Shown here: piece by piece, positions 12,201 to 25,400 of the stretch
Layout: the number at the start of each line of letters is the position of its first letter
Numbering within the stretch: position 1 is the stretch's first letter
DNA from: Charina bottae
Lineage: Eukaryota > Chordata > Lepidosauria > Squamata > Charinaidae
DNA length: 64,000 bases
Direction of reading: 5' to 3'
Assembly (NCBI GenBank): GCA_023362775.1
Contig: JALMGJ010000008.1
Location: forward strand, 19,878,501 to 19,942,500
The notes under the pieces: generated by a model
Database searches by the model: none
Seen by the model: only the letters and a program-made list of their open reading frames with translations
What the model was told of the DNA's origin: nothing
Translations under genes and position numbers: made by a program

Positions 12201-15021
12201 AGGCACGTGGGTGCTTCTACTCTCTTGCTTTGCAGACCCAGGTGGGGGAGGTGCATTTGGACAGGAGGGGACTGGCAAGGAGAGAAGGGGGTTCTTCCAG
12301 TCATGCATATTGCAGGGGGGGCATCTCCAGCCCAAGATGGGCACTGGAAGGCAGGGAGGGAGAAGTGGTTAGGGACGGGGCTTTGCCGAGGGCCCTGTTG
12401 CGCACAGCCCCCGAGTGGAGTGGCAAGGCAGCTTCCCTCATCCACTGCTTCTGTCCGGGACCTTTGCTCCTGCTTGACCACGGGGGAGACCAGGCATCTG
12501 CCTCAGAAAGATGCCTGTCAGCTCCTGCTTATCTCCTCCTGGCCAGCCCCGGATCTGAAGTGACCCAAAGGGGCACCTTCCCAGCCCCGTTTGACATTCC
12601 AAGTTGCATGTAGCTGGAGTCTCTGCCCCAGCGCACTTGCAAAGAGAAGGTACCCGTGGGCAGGTTGGCCGGCCGACTTAGGTCGCACCAGCTTGGGACC
12701 CCAGCCAGCTTTTTCCATTTTGGCAGGGTGGGAGCTGTGGGGGAAAGTTAACTGGCCTTGGCGAAAAGATGGAGCCCTCATGGTGACAGCTGCAAGGAAA
12801 AGAAAGAACTAGGTCGTCTACAGTTTTAAATTCAAGCAAATGGCAATGAATTCCCTTCAGACTAATGAAGTTAAACAGGACAGTTGTTTATCATATGGGA
12901 AGCTACATAACTGAAAAGCATGGCTCACATCCCAAGTTTCCACTGGCTTTCCATTTATTCTGCTTAAGTTATTTTCTCTTTCAAAATGACTAAATAATTC
13001 TGTATTTTTCAAAAATTTGAATAAAAAGAAACAGACTTACATGATTGGTTCAATTGCTCATTAGCCTTCTGAGGATACGTTGGATGCCACACATAGTCAA
13101 TTGTGAGCATAATACTTGGTACTGTCCAGCATTCAACCCAGCCAGCCCTATTCAGAAAGAATGGTCCATGTAGTAATCATTTTATTAACATAAAACGAAC
13201 CTACAACAGCCACCATTACACATTAATTTCTTGTATATTTTGACATGTAATAAGAGAAACCAAACTTACTCTTCTTGAGTCATGTTCCTCCACCTGGCCT
13301 TGCTTGGTTTCTGACCACTCTGACTATCAGAAGGAGCACAAGACTCAGGATTCAATTTATTAGGATGACAATCTTTCACCAACATAAACATCGAGTATTT
13401 ACTGGGGTGGCAATCAGGTAGAAGTAAGTGAAGATCAAGACCATCTCCCTGAAAATACAATATAATACGTATTTCAATATATTATATTTAAAACATACAG
13501 AAGCGGAAGTATTGGTACCCCTCAATTTCCCCCCCAAAGAATCCCAATTTGCCATGAAATAAGTTGAAACTGACACAAGTAAATGGCATCCACCATTCTT
13601 TATTCCACAGTCCATAGAGCAGACACTTTGCTTTTGATATATGACTTCATGTATTCTTGTGAATAATAAAACAAATGAAACTGACATGGATGCAATTAGT
13701 ACCCCTTAGAAGTTAAAAGACGTTATTGGATTTTTGTGATCTCTCAAGCAGACTATTTAATTAGTATCACAGATTTCTTTAATTTCATAATCAGTCACTC
13801 AGCCTATTTGAATAGAGAAAAGTATACATATGTTATTATGTGCAGCACCGTGAAGATGGACAAGACAAAGCAAACAGTTGTCTGAGAGGGAAAGGAAGAA
13901 GGTAATAGGCAACCATGGTAAAGGTAACCACTACAAAACCATCTCCAAATAGCTTCATGTTCCTGTCCCCAGGGTTGCTAATATTATCAAGAATTTTTAG
14001 GTCCATGGGACCGTAGCGAGCCTCCCTGGATGTGGTCACAAGAGGAAAATTGACCCAGATTGAACAGAAGGATAGTTCAAATGGTAGAGAAAGAACCAAG
14101 GAAAATTTCAAAACAGACCCTGGCCTCCAAGATCAAGGTACAACAATATCAAGTCGCACCGTCTGTTACTGTATGACTGAAAGTGGCCTCTATGGTAGAA
14201 GACCCAGGAAGACCCAACTTCTGAAAGACAGACACAAAAAAGCGAGACTGGAGTTTGCTAAAATGCATGTTGACAAGCCAAAGTCCTTCTGGGAGAATGT
14301 CCTTTGAACAGATGAAACAAAATTAGAGCTTTTTGGTAAGTCACAAGTAGCTGTATGTTCACAGAAAGAAATAACAATGCTTTTAAAGAAAAGAACAACA
14401 TTCCTACTATGAAACATGGAGGAGTCTCCCTAATGCTATGAGGTTCCTTTGCTGCCTCTGGCACCGGATACCTTGAATCTGTGCAGGACAATGAAATCAG
14501 AAGATTATCAAGGCATTCTGGCGTGAAACATAATGCCCAGTGTTAGAAAGCTCCGTCTCAGTCACAGGTTGTAGGTCCTCCAGCAGGATAATGATCAAAA
14601 ATATACTGTACATCTATGGGACCCCAAGAATGATTGAAAAGTAAACACTGGACTGTTCTGAAGTGGCCTGCTATGAGTCCAGATCTGAAGCCAACAGAAC
14701 ATCTATGGAAGGAGCTGAAACTCACAGTTGAGAGAAGGAACTCATCAAACCTAAGATAACTGGAACAGTTTTTGCTCAAGAAGAGTGGGACAAATTGCCA
14801 GTTGAAAGGTCCAGAAGTCTTAATTCAGAGCTACACAAAGTGCTTAACTGGCGTCAAGACTCCAAACGGTGTGCTACAAAATATTAGTTTAGGGGTATCA
14901 GTAATTATATCCATGCCATTTTCATTTGTTTCATTATTTACAAGAATATATTAAGCCATACATCAAAATTCCCCCTCCGGAATGGGGGGAGATGGGCGGT
15001 GATATAAGTTAGAAATATATA

Positions 15022-15079
<58 letters not shown>

Positions 15080-18000
15080 ATAAATGCAAAGTGCTCTAAA
15101 GACTATGGAAGAAAGAATGGTGGATGCCATTTACTTGTGTCAGTTTCAACTTATTTCACAGCAAATTGGGATTCTTTGGGGAAAAGTGGAAGGGTACCAA
15201 TACTTTTGGCCATGTCTGTATATTAAATATAATATAATACATATATTTTCACATTATTTACATTGCACCTTGAAAGATTATAGAAAATACTTATAATTAA
15301 AGTAAATTCTTTGTATACATATTTATTTATTTATTTATTTATTTGGTCAGTCAGTCAGTCATTCTTTCAATTTCAATCTCCATAAGACTCTGGGTGGCTT
15401 ACAACCTTAAAAACAGAAAACAATAGAACAATGAGAACAAAGACCATGCACATCCAGAAATAGAAAAATATTTAAATAAAATTATTAATCCCCAAGGCCT
15501 GGGGGAACAGCCAAGTTTTCAACAACTTTTTGAACTTCATCAGGTTGGCAGCCATAAGGATCTTTTGGTAAACGTGTGCAAAGATATCCTCCACAATTAA
15601 TACCTACACATTTGGCACTTCAATTTGGACATGTAAGAAAATGACAACAACCACTATAAATTTATATGAGAAAGACAGTTATTCATAACAGAAAAAAAAA
15701 AGTATTTTCAAAGTGTTTTAAATAGAAGGAAGGAGCCATTACAATGCCTTTGGAAAGAGTTATCAAACATTTCCCTGCACTGACCATTCGCCTTTTGCAC
15801 CCAGCTGCCGCGGCTGAAAAACAAGTGCCTTGCTGCCTTTGCTGTCTCCTTTTCAGACCCTTTTCACTACCTTTGCTTTCTCCATTTCAGACCTGCTTCT
15901 CTGGCGAACATTTCCTACATGTGGTTCCCTCGGCCTTGAAGAGCTGACTTCAGAGAGCTCAAAGGCAGTGCAGCTCTCCAAAGGCAGCTGTTCAAAGTGA
16001 GCACAACTCTACAAGGTAGCTCAGCTCTACAAAGGCTGAGGGAGCCACAGGTAGGAAATGTTGGCCGGAGAAGCTCGGTCTGAAAAGGAGACAGAAAAGG
16101 CAGCAAAAGGGGTCCGAAAAGGTCGGTGCAGGAAACTGGGAGAGAAGGCAACTGGGGAACAAATGCTTACTGGCACTTGCTGGGGCAGCTGAGGCTTCCA
16201 GGGGTGGCTGCAGCTTCCCAGGGCATGGCAAGCAGCCTCAGAGCCACACAGTTCTGGTGCTGCTTGCCGCCCTCAAGGCAGAGTGCAGGGCGACCAAAAG
16301 GGCAGAGAGGTGGAGGGAGTTGGAGGCAGTCCCTTACCTTACTGAGACTCGGGGCTGGGAGGGACCAAGCCCAGAATGGGTTGGTTCGGGGTGGGTCCTC
16401 AGCTAACGGCCGGTAAAATTTACTTAACAATGGCAAAGGGAATTGCTGCGATTGAGGTCGCTAAGTGATGTGGTCATGTGATATCTCACTTTATGACCGC
16501 ATCACTTAGCAACGGAAATTCCAGTCCCAATTGTGGTTGTTAAGCAAGGACTACCTGTAGTACAAAATAAACTCCCTATGGTCCCAAATGTCAATCACAT
16601 ATATTTCATTTGAATTTCAAGATTACAAATGTTACTATATCTATATACAGTATTTAAGGGTAAGATTAATGGCACAATTAATTACTGTACTGCAGGTACA
16701 ACTACTGCCACAAACTTATTTACCATAGTTTATAAAAGCACTTTTAAGAAGAAAATAGAAGAGAAATTACTAGTTAGTTTTTGATCTGGGCAGCCTTATA
16801 AACCCAGTAACAAATAAAAATAAATTGGGGGGGAGAGAAAATTGACAGCATGTATTCAAGCAGGACCTGAACAATGATGTCTGAGCTAGACCTTTTCTTT
16901 GCTCCTGGCTAGATTCAAACCTACATTGTTGCATGTCAGTTTTATTATAGAAACAAATGCAATTTATTTTGAAGGCAATCATGCCACTTACCCTTAAAGA
17001 GAATCTAGTACTGCATGTGATTGGAACGAAGTCAATAAAAGGCAAAGAGAAAACCAAGTTTAATGTTTCCCCACAGGCAGCCACATAAACTAGAAGAGAA
17101 GAGGGGGGAAAAGCAAGTATAAATTAATCATAAAAATGTTTCATTGATCAAAATGACATTATAAAGACAATTTGTAATACTATAAATTATTACTATAATT
17201 CGTAATAATACTATTAAAAGTGTCTCAGTATGGCTTTTAATATACTACTTAAGTAGTTATTAAAAATGAGAGCACTAGAATTTCTCTGCAATCATTTTCA
17301 AAAGTAACGGTTTGTCATGTGCAAGAATGCACATTTGCAAAATTAAGAAGTGAAAAATGTAGCAGAAGCCTTGCTCTGTCAGCAGCACTGAAACTGAGAA
17401 GCAATGGAATGACAAAGTAGCTTGGGAGGTTTAGTAAAAAAAATAGAAATCATTTTCCTATTTAGGAGCTGCAGTCATATATAATAAAATAATAATAATA
17501 AAATACTTTAAAACTACTACTATGGGAAGTGGAAGGCAGGGAATACCTGTGTGCTATGTACATATTGTACTAGGAGGATGAAGAATTATGCCTCCTCAAC
17601 AGAAATACGTTGTAGTACAAGCACTGAACTACAGAAGGAGAAAGAGGCATCTTAGACATTGGTTTCTCTTTCTGTTCATTTGTAGATAGACGAGGGAGAG
17701 GGGCAACGAGGTGTTGGACTAGGAGCAGGGAAAACCCTGTCACCTTCTCTCAGTCCAAGTGACCAGACTGTGTTCCCCTCACTGTGAAAAAAATAAAATA
17801 AAATAGAGAGACCACACTTGTTCTCAGCCTCATTCAGTTTTACACAGCAGGCCAGCTGACTACTTCTGACATTCCAAAAATAACACTTGGGTCTGACTTT
17901 GTCTTTGTGGGAGTCTTTCACTTCTATTTTCATTTACATTAGAAGCAAGTACAGTATATGCAACATATTTTAAGAATGTTGTGTTCCTTGTAGTCCATTA

Positions 18001-19359
18001 TTGTTTTTATGGTTATTACAGCAACCTTCTTGTCAGTGATTTTTTTTATAAAGACACGTTTGACAGTTTGCATTCACAGCTTGAGGCTATCCTGATTTAA
18101 ACATTCACTGAATTAGAAAATACACAAGGAGAATTGACCATTTTAGAAATATTGTTATACTGTATATTGTTAAATCATTATAGTGCTTTCTTCTGTATAG
18201 TTTTGTTTTCTTACAGTCCCTTTGAGAAAGGAACATGTTTCCAAAATGTGTTGGGATTTAATCGAAACTTTTTTTTCCCCACTGCCACTTGGGATTTGTT
18301 AATCTAATAAATAAAAACAAAATGAATTTTCTTAATAATAATCAGTATCAATAATTGAAAGGAAAAGAGAGATCTGAAATCATCAACATGCCTGAAATAA
18401 AACTGGTGTTGAAGAGATGAGAAACAAATAGCCTAATACTGTATTTACCTGAATGGAAGACAACCCTAAATTTAAAATGCCCCACTCCCCCCTCCAAAAA
18501 AAAAGGCTAGACAGAAAAAAGTACAGACAATACAATGGCCAATTTCATCGTCTTGCCATGTTTAGGGCCGCCAGTCCCAGCAAAAACCAATACAGCAAGT
18601 TTCCTTCCCTTCTCCTGCTCCCTAGGTTCATGTGGCAAAATGACTAGGGGGGAAATGCATTAACTGAATAATTACTTTTCAAATGAATTGCTTGTAAACT
18701 AAGTTATCCCACCAGCAAAATCAAATGACCCCCATTTGCATATGCCAACCATTCTCACTCACACAAAAGACCCCACTGAATACGTTTCTCTTTCATTCCA
18801 GTGGAAACAGTAAAAGCAGGCAGAAAATAAATGGTTATCTATGGGGTAGATACAATATGTGGGAAATTTCAGTCATCCTAGTTAGCGGCAAAAGATTTTT
18901 CCCCTTATGGCTTTTTTTCAAATTATACACTGATAATTAATACAAATTTAGTAATTGTTGTAATGGAATCTGTTTGTATGCTAATAACTGTTCTTTCACT
19001 GCATATTTCCAGCCTTATTAGTTACAAAGAAGAAGAAAAAATGAACCTGGAATCACCTTCAGGTGACATGGTGTTTATTTAAACTTATTTTATTTATTTT
19101 TATTTTATTTTATTTATTTTCTATCCCACCTTTATTATTTTTATAAATAACTCAAGGCGGCGAACATACCTAATACTCCTTCCTCCTCCTATTTTCCCCA
19201 CAACAGCAACCCTGTGAGCTAAGTTGGGCTGAGAGAAAGTGACTGGCCCAAGGTCACCCAGCCGGCTTTCATGCCTAAGGCGGGACTAGAACTCTCAGTC
19301 TCCTGGTTTCTAGCCCAGCACCTTAACCACTAGACCAAACTGGCTCTATTTGGATCTAT

Positions 19360-19404
<45 letters not shown>

Positions 19405-22400
19405 ATAGCATGCACTGCTGCTCAAATAGCTATAAGAAGAAATTGTAATATGCATACTTTAAAATATACAGTTCTCACCATTTTCCTGTTGCTTTGTGGA
19501 ACAATCAATCCAATTGTGCTGATTCGCAGACCAAATCATTTCAAACTGATGAAACATCACTTTAAAATTCCATGTATAGGGAACAAATGAGAAGATATCA
19601 GGAGCACTGTCACTACCCCAATCCTGAATCAAATCTAAAAATTAAGAGAATATGTTACTTCAGTGGGGGTGCTTATTCGTACAACAAATCCTCACTTTAT
19701 CAGACCTCTCCCCATTTATTGTAGAAATATTTCAAATAAGTAGAAGTAGGTCTCACTGTTGATAGCTAAGTTAATCTAATTAGGACTTGGATGAGAGACC
19801 ATCAGAAAATATCAGGTCTGAAGAATAGACTGGGTAGTCAAAAAACATCCCTGAAGATAAACCATTTCCATCTTGTCACCAAAAAACCTACATAGATATG
19901 GCAATGAAGATGCCAAAGTTGAGCATGTCTTGAAGGAGACTTTACATTTACACATTTCACAGTATTCAAAAGAGTTTGCTCTCATTTAATTATACACAGA
20001 ATTGAGCTGTAAATACATTCAACTCAATGTCTGATACTGTATAACATATGCTACATTTTAAAAAATGCCTATTCATACAACATACTTACTCTTCTACCAC
20101 CACCTGATTCAAATAAAAGTGTCATACCAACAGGGTATAATTTTGCTGCCATTTTCAAACATCTTAGTGCTACAAATGGACATCAGCATAAACTTAATTT
20201 GACTACAGCTTTAAATTAATATATAATTAAAGAGAATATTTGAATGAACAAGATTAAAAATTAAAAGAATCAAAACAATTACTTGTAATATTCCTAAGTA
20301 CAACCCTTTCCAAAATCTAGCAATATTTCATTTTATTCATTTATTAGATTTATATCCCACTGCGATCATAAACAGACTCTCAACATTTCACAATAAAAAC
20401 ATAAAAGTACCAAAAATAAGCTGCTCAAAAAAATAAAGGGAACACTGAAATAAGACATCCTAGATCTGAATGAATGAAATATTCGTATTAATTACTTTGT
20501 TCATTACATAGTTGAATGTGCTGACAACAAAATCACACAAAAAGCAATGGAAATCAAATGTAAGCAACCCCTGGAGGTCTGGATGTGGAGTTACACTCAA
20601 AAATTAAAGTGGAAAAGAACACTACAGGCTGATCCAACGTTGATGTAATGTCCTTAAAACAAGTCAAAATGAGGCTCAGTAGTGTGTGTGGCCTCCACGT
20701 GCCTGTATGACCTCCCTACAACGCCTGGGCATGCTCCTGATGAGGTGGCGGATGGTCTCCTGAGGGATCTCCTCCCACACCTGGACTAAAGCATCCCCCA
20801 ACTCCTGGACAGTCTGTGGTGCAACGTGGCATTGGTGGATGGAGCGAGACATGATGTCCCAGATGTGCTCAATTGGATTCAGGTCTGGGGAACAGGCGGG
20901 CCAGTCCATAGCATCAATGCCTTCGTCTTGCAGGAACTGCTGGCACACTCCAGCCACATGAGGTCTAGCATTGTCTTGCATTAGGAGGAACCCAGGGCCA
21001 ACCGCACCAGCATATGGTCTCACAAGGGGTCTGAGGATCTCATCTCGGTACCTAATGGCAGTCAGGCTACCTCTGGCGAGCACATGGAGGGCTGTGCGGC
21101 CCCCTAAAGAAATGCCACCCCACACCATTACTGACCCACTGCCAAACCGGTCATGCTGGAGGATGTTGCAGGCAGCAGAACGTTCTCCACAGCGTCTCCA
21201 GACCCTGTCACGTCTGTCACATGTGCTCAGTGTGAACCTGCTTTCATCTGTGAAGAGCACAGGGCGCCAGTGGCGAAGTTGCCAATCTTGTGTTCTCTGG
21301 CAAATGCCAAACATCCTGCACGGTGTTGGGCTGTAAGCACAACCCCCACCTGTGGACGTCGGGCCCTCATACCACCCTCATGGAGTCTGTTTCTGACCGT
21401 TTGAGCAGCCACACGGACATTTGTGGCCCACTGGAGGTCATTTTGCAGGGCTCTGGCAGTGCTCCTCCTGTCCCTCCTTGCACAAAGGCGGAGGTAGCGG
21501 TCCTGCTGCTGGGTTGTTGCCCTCCTACGGCCTCCACGTCTCCTGATGTACTGACCTGTCTCCTGGTAGCGCCTCCATGCTCTGGACACTACGCTGACAG
21601 ACACAGCAAACCTTCTTGCCACAGCTCGCATTGATGTGCCATCCTGGATGAGCTGCACTACCTGAGCCGCTTGTGTGGGTTGTAGACTCCGTCTCATGCT
21701 ACCACTAGAGTGGAAGCACCGCCAGCATTCAAAAGTGACCAAACCATCAGCCAGAAAGCATAGGAACTGAGAAGTGGTCTGTGGTCACCACCTGCAGATC
21801 CACTCCTTTATTGGGGATGTCTTGCTAACTGCCTATGCTTTCCGCCTGTTGTCTATTCCATGTGCACAACAGCATGTGAAATTGATTGTCAATCAGTGTT
21901 GCTACCTAAGTGGACAGTTTGATTTCACAGAAGTGTGATTGACTTGGACTTACATTGTGTTGTTTCAGTGTTCCCTTAATTTTTTGAGCAGTGTATATAA
22001 GAAAATACATTAAAAACCCAATAATACCTTGCATATTTGTTTCAGAACTTGTATCTCTTATTTTTCACTTAACCACATGCCTGGTTGTATACTGTGTGTA
22101 CTGTGTTATTTTATGATGCTCGGCTATATATGTTTTTATTTCATACTATGTATGTTATTTGTTTTATCTATTTTATTGTACACTGTCCAGAGTCACAGGT
22201 GTGAGATGGGCAGCTATATAAATCAAATAAATAAATCAAATAAATACATAAATAAATAAATAAGTTTTCCTAATGAAACTAAAATACAAGCATATCTTTT
22301 GTGCTTGCCCTTATGAATAAGAACATTCCTATGGATAGGTTTTATGGCTAAGCCAATTTGGCACAAACTGGAACAATAATTCATTTTAATAACTCTTCTT

Positions 22401-25400
22401 AATAGTCACTTCCATATTATCATGCTGATAATGGTATAATTTGAAAATGACAAATTATATATATGACACAAAATACCTGTAAAGAAGCATGTTTGAGCAA
22501 ATATGAAATGGTAGGTAGCTTTATATACTTCAACTTCAGTCTGCCAGAGTTGTGGCATGTTCCATATTCGGGGATAAAAGGCGTTAATGTGAAACTAAAG
22601 AAAATATAAAAGAAATAAGATACTGTTTAATGTATGATTCACAGCCAAAAATGTAACAGCAAAGATAAAACAGAGAGCCATATAACTCGTTTTTTAACTT
22701 CTAAATCTTTCTGTTTATTACTGATATACAAAATCATCTATCTGAAAACTGCCAAATGCTTTGATAATATATATGTTGAAATGTTTGCCTCCACCAATCT
22801 CCTTCTGTAACTAACCCCACTGAACAATGAATTTATTTTGTAAGGATGGAAACTATTTTGAGGTGACCACAATAAAGCTTTTTACATCTATCCGTGAAAG
22901 ATATGTGACTGTTCAGGAAGCACTAGATCAGTGCTTTCCAAACTGCCGCCGTTGGCGACACACCAACGGCGGCAGCGGCGGTGGCCTCGCTAAAACGCGG
23001 AAGCGCTGATGGCGCGCCACCGCCATGCACGCCACCGCTGCGCGCGCCCCCACTTCATGACACACTAAACTGTGTGTTGCAACACACTAATGTGTCGCGA
23101 CACACATTTTGGAAAGCTATGCACTAGATAATTGTAACAGGCAACATGGCATGTTTAGTATCCAAAGATGTGGCTAAATAAAAGTCCCATTGAAGCATTA
23201 TGCCCGAATAATGAATAAAAACCCACAAGTAGAAAGGCCAAAAACTTAAACGCTAGCCCTACTCATAGCATCCCTAGTCCCCCTTGCTGAGATTGCAGGG
23301 AAATCTGCAACAGGCTTCTACTCAGGTTTGAATTACTGAGAGTAAAAAAATAACCTTAATTCATTTGGGAACCATAATTTATATCAGTTCCACACAATCA
23401 AAGAACACTAACTGTATTCAAGCACCAAATTCAGGAACATTTCTAATATTTCATGTCTTTTTTTTCCTTATGATTTTTATTCAAGAAAATATATAGTTAA
23501 CATATATATTGTTTAGATATATGCAATCTCTTGGACCTGCTCTTGAAGTAACTTTCAAAGCAAATAGAACAGAAATTATTCTGAGAGTATGCATATTACT
23601 TACAGCTAACATTTCTGCTTCTAAGAAAGTCCGGAACTGCATACTACTGGTAGCATCTATGTGTAAAAGTTGTCCTTTAATAGTGGGAGAGTAGCCTAAT
23701 AAACAGAACAAAGCATTGCTTTAGGATTATGTCTCTCTTCAAATGCATCAAAAAAGTTGGAACAAATTGCTTTATAAAGTGGTATGTCTATGAAGGTTCT
23801 CAGTCATCCAGGTGGAATTGTCTGTAGCTTGAATCATGTCAACTGGATTTCTATTTTCTTAGTGGAAACGTTTCACTCCTTATCCAAGGAGCTTCTTCAG
23901 TCTGAGTTTATAAAGTGGTATGTTTCTCTTCAATGGAGATCTTTAAAGACAGCCATCAGTCCAAACTGTTTAGCAGATCTGCACTGAGCAGGGAACTGAA
24001 TGAGATGACATTTGAGGTCCCTTTCAACTTTATGATTCTATGAAGTATCTATCTCTAAAACTATTTCATGCATAGTATTAGTATTAAATACATAACATGA
24101 ACTGAACCAATTTAAAAATAAAGGTTTTAGTTGAAACATCTATTTTTAAGGAAGGGAAGTGATGTGAATATTGCAGCTACATTGTCAATACAACTCTCTG
24201 TAGGAGGTTTTAGGAACTAAATAATAAGAAATAGTCATAGACTATAACAGGGAGTAGCAAATGCATCTAGAGTCTTTAAAATTTTTAGAATTACATTCTG
24301 AATATTCACTGTGTTAGATTACTCTATGCCAGAGCTTTCCAAACTTTTCATGTTGGTGACACACTTTTTAGACATGCATCATTTCGCGACACACTCTTAC
24401 AGCAGGGCACAAGGCAGGCACTAGGACCTGCGCGGAATCCTGGCAGGGCTCGGAGGCAGCAGCAGCCGCGACACACCCAGACACTGAAACCGACACACTA
24501 ACGTGTCCCGACACAGTTTGGAAAGCTCTGCTCTATGCACTTAGAAAACCTGTATCCAATCAGCCTAACTATATGGTATTGGTTGCCTAATACTTATTTA
24601 TTTATTTATTTTTCAAATTTCATCACTGCCCATCTCCCTTAAAGAAGGACTCTGGGTGGTTTACAATAAAAATAAAATTTAATTCTTTACAATTTAATCA
24701 AATTCCATAAAAAAGAAAAATAACAATATACAGCAAGCTTCCTACATTAATATGTGCAGACATATATTGAAAAACACTGAATATTTAGAAATGCTAATCA
24801 ATTTTTAAGGGCCACTATCTCAATATAGTTCACCTTGGAGAATATAAAATTATTTTTGTTTCAACTTACCATTTTCAGTGACAGTCATGGGAATATTAAC
24901 TTCCAAGTAAGAACCTGCTCCAACATTTACATGTATTGCATTAGTTTCCTGCCAACAAAATTTAGAATTACTTCAATTACTTTTATTAACACAATGTCTT
25001 GGTTCAAGCTACTGTATCACCATCAAATTTAAATTGCTAAGATTAAGGAAAGCCATATAGCTCAAATGATTAAAAATAAGAAAATTAGAAACGGGGGGAA
25101 AAGGAGAAAAAATATTGTGTCTATTGGGTACATATCAGAGTTGTGGGCTAGAATGAAGAGACAAAAACCATCCTGGAAAAAAGCAATAGTAAACCATTCC
25201 ATACTCTACCAACAAAACTAAATGCATATATCCATGAAGTCACCAAGAATCAACTCAGTCTGAAGGCTTTACCATTCCCCTTAACAAGCAAAATTCTTAA
25301 GTGTATTGACTCATGAGTTCTTGCTATAGTGTAGCAGATTTTCTCCATTTCAAGGAAAATCTCGTTTTCTTAGAACATGGATGAACTCTAAGGGAAACTA

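Larger units (their letters stand above)
13498..15218 (+). mobile_element. Degenerate Tc1-type transposon
   Basis: Flanked by TA (13496-13497, 15219-15220). Inverted ends are cagaagcggaagtattggtac and tggtacc-like complement ending catgtctg. The left and right repeats (over 190 bp) align in reverse complement with many differences, so it is much older than the 2664 element. The right repeat is interrupted at about 14971-15082 by a SINE tail with (TCTA)n. Confidence 0.88.

Noticed and set aside
19363..19590. ORF starting with 14 Met
   Set aside because: Begins in an (ATG)n microsatellite and runs antisense across the BLTP1 exon 19479-19634.
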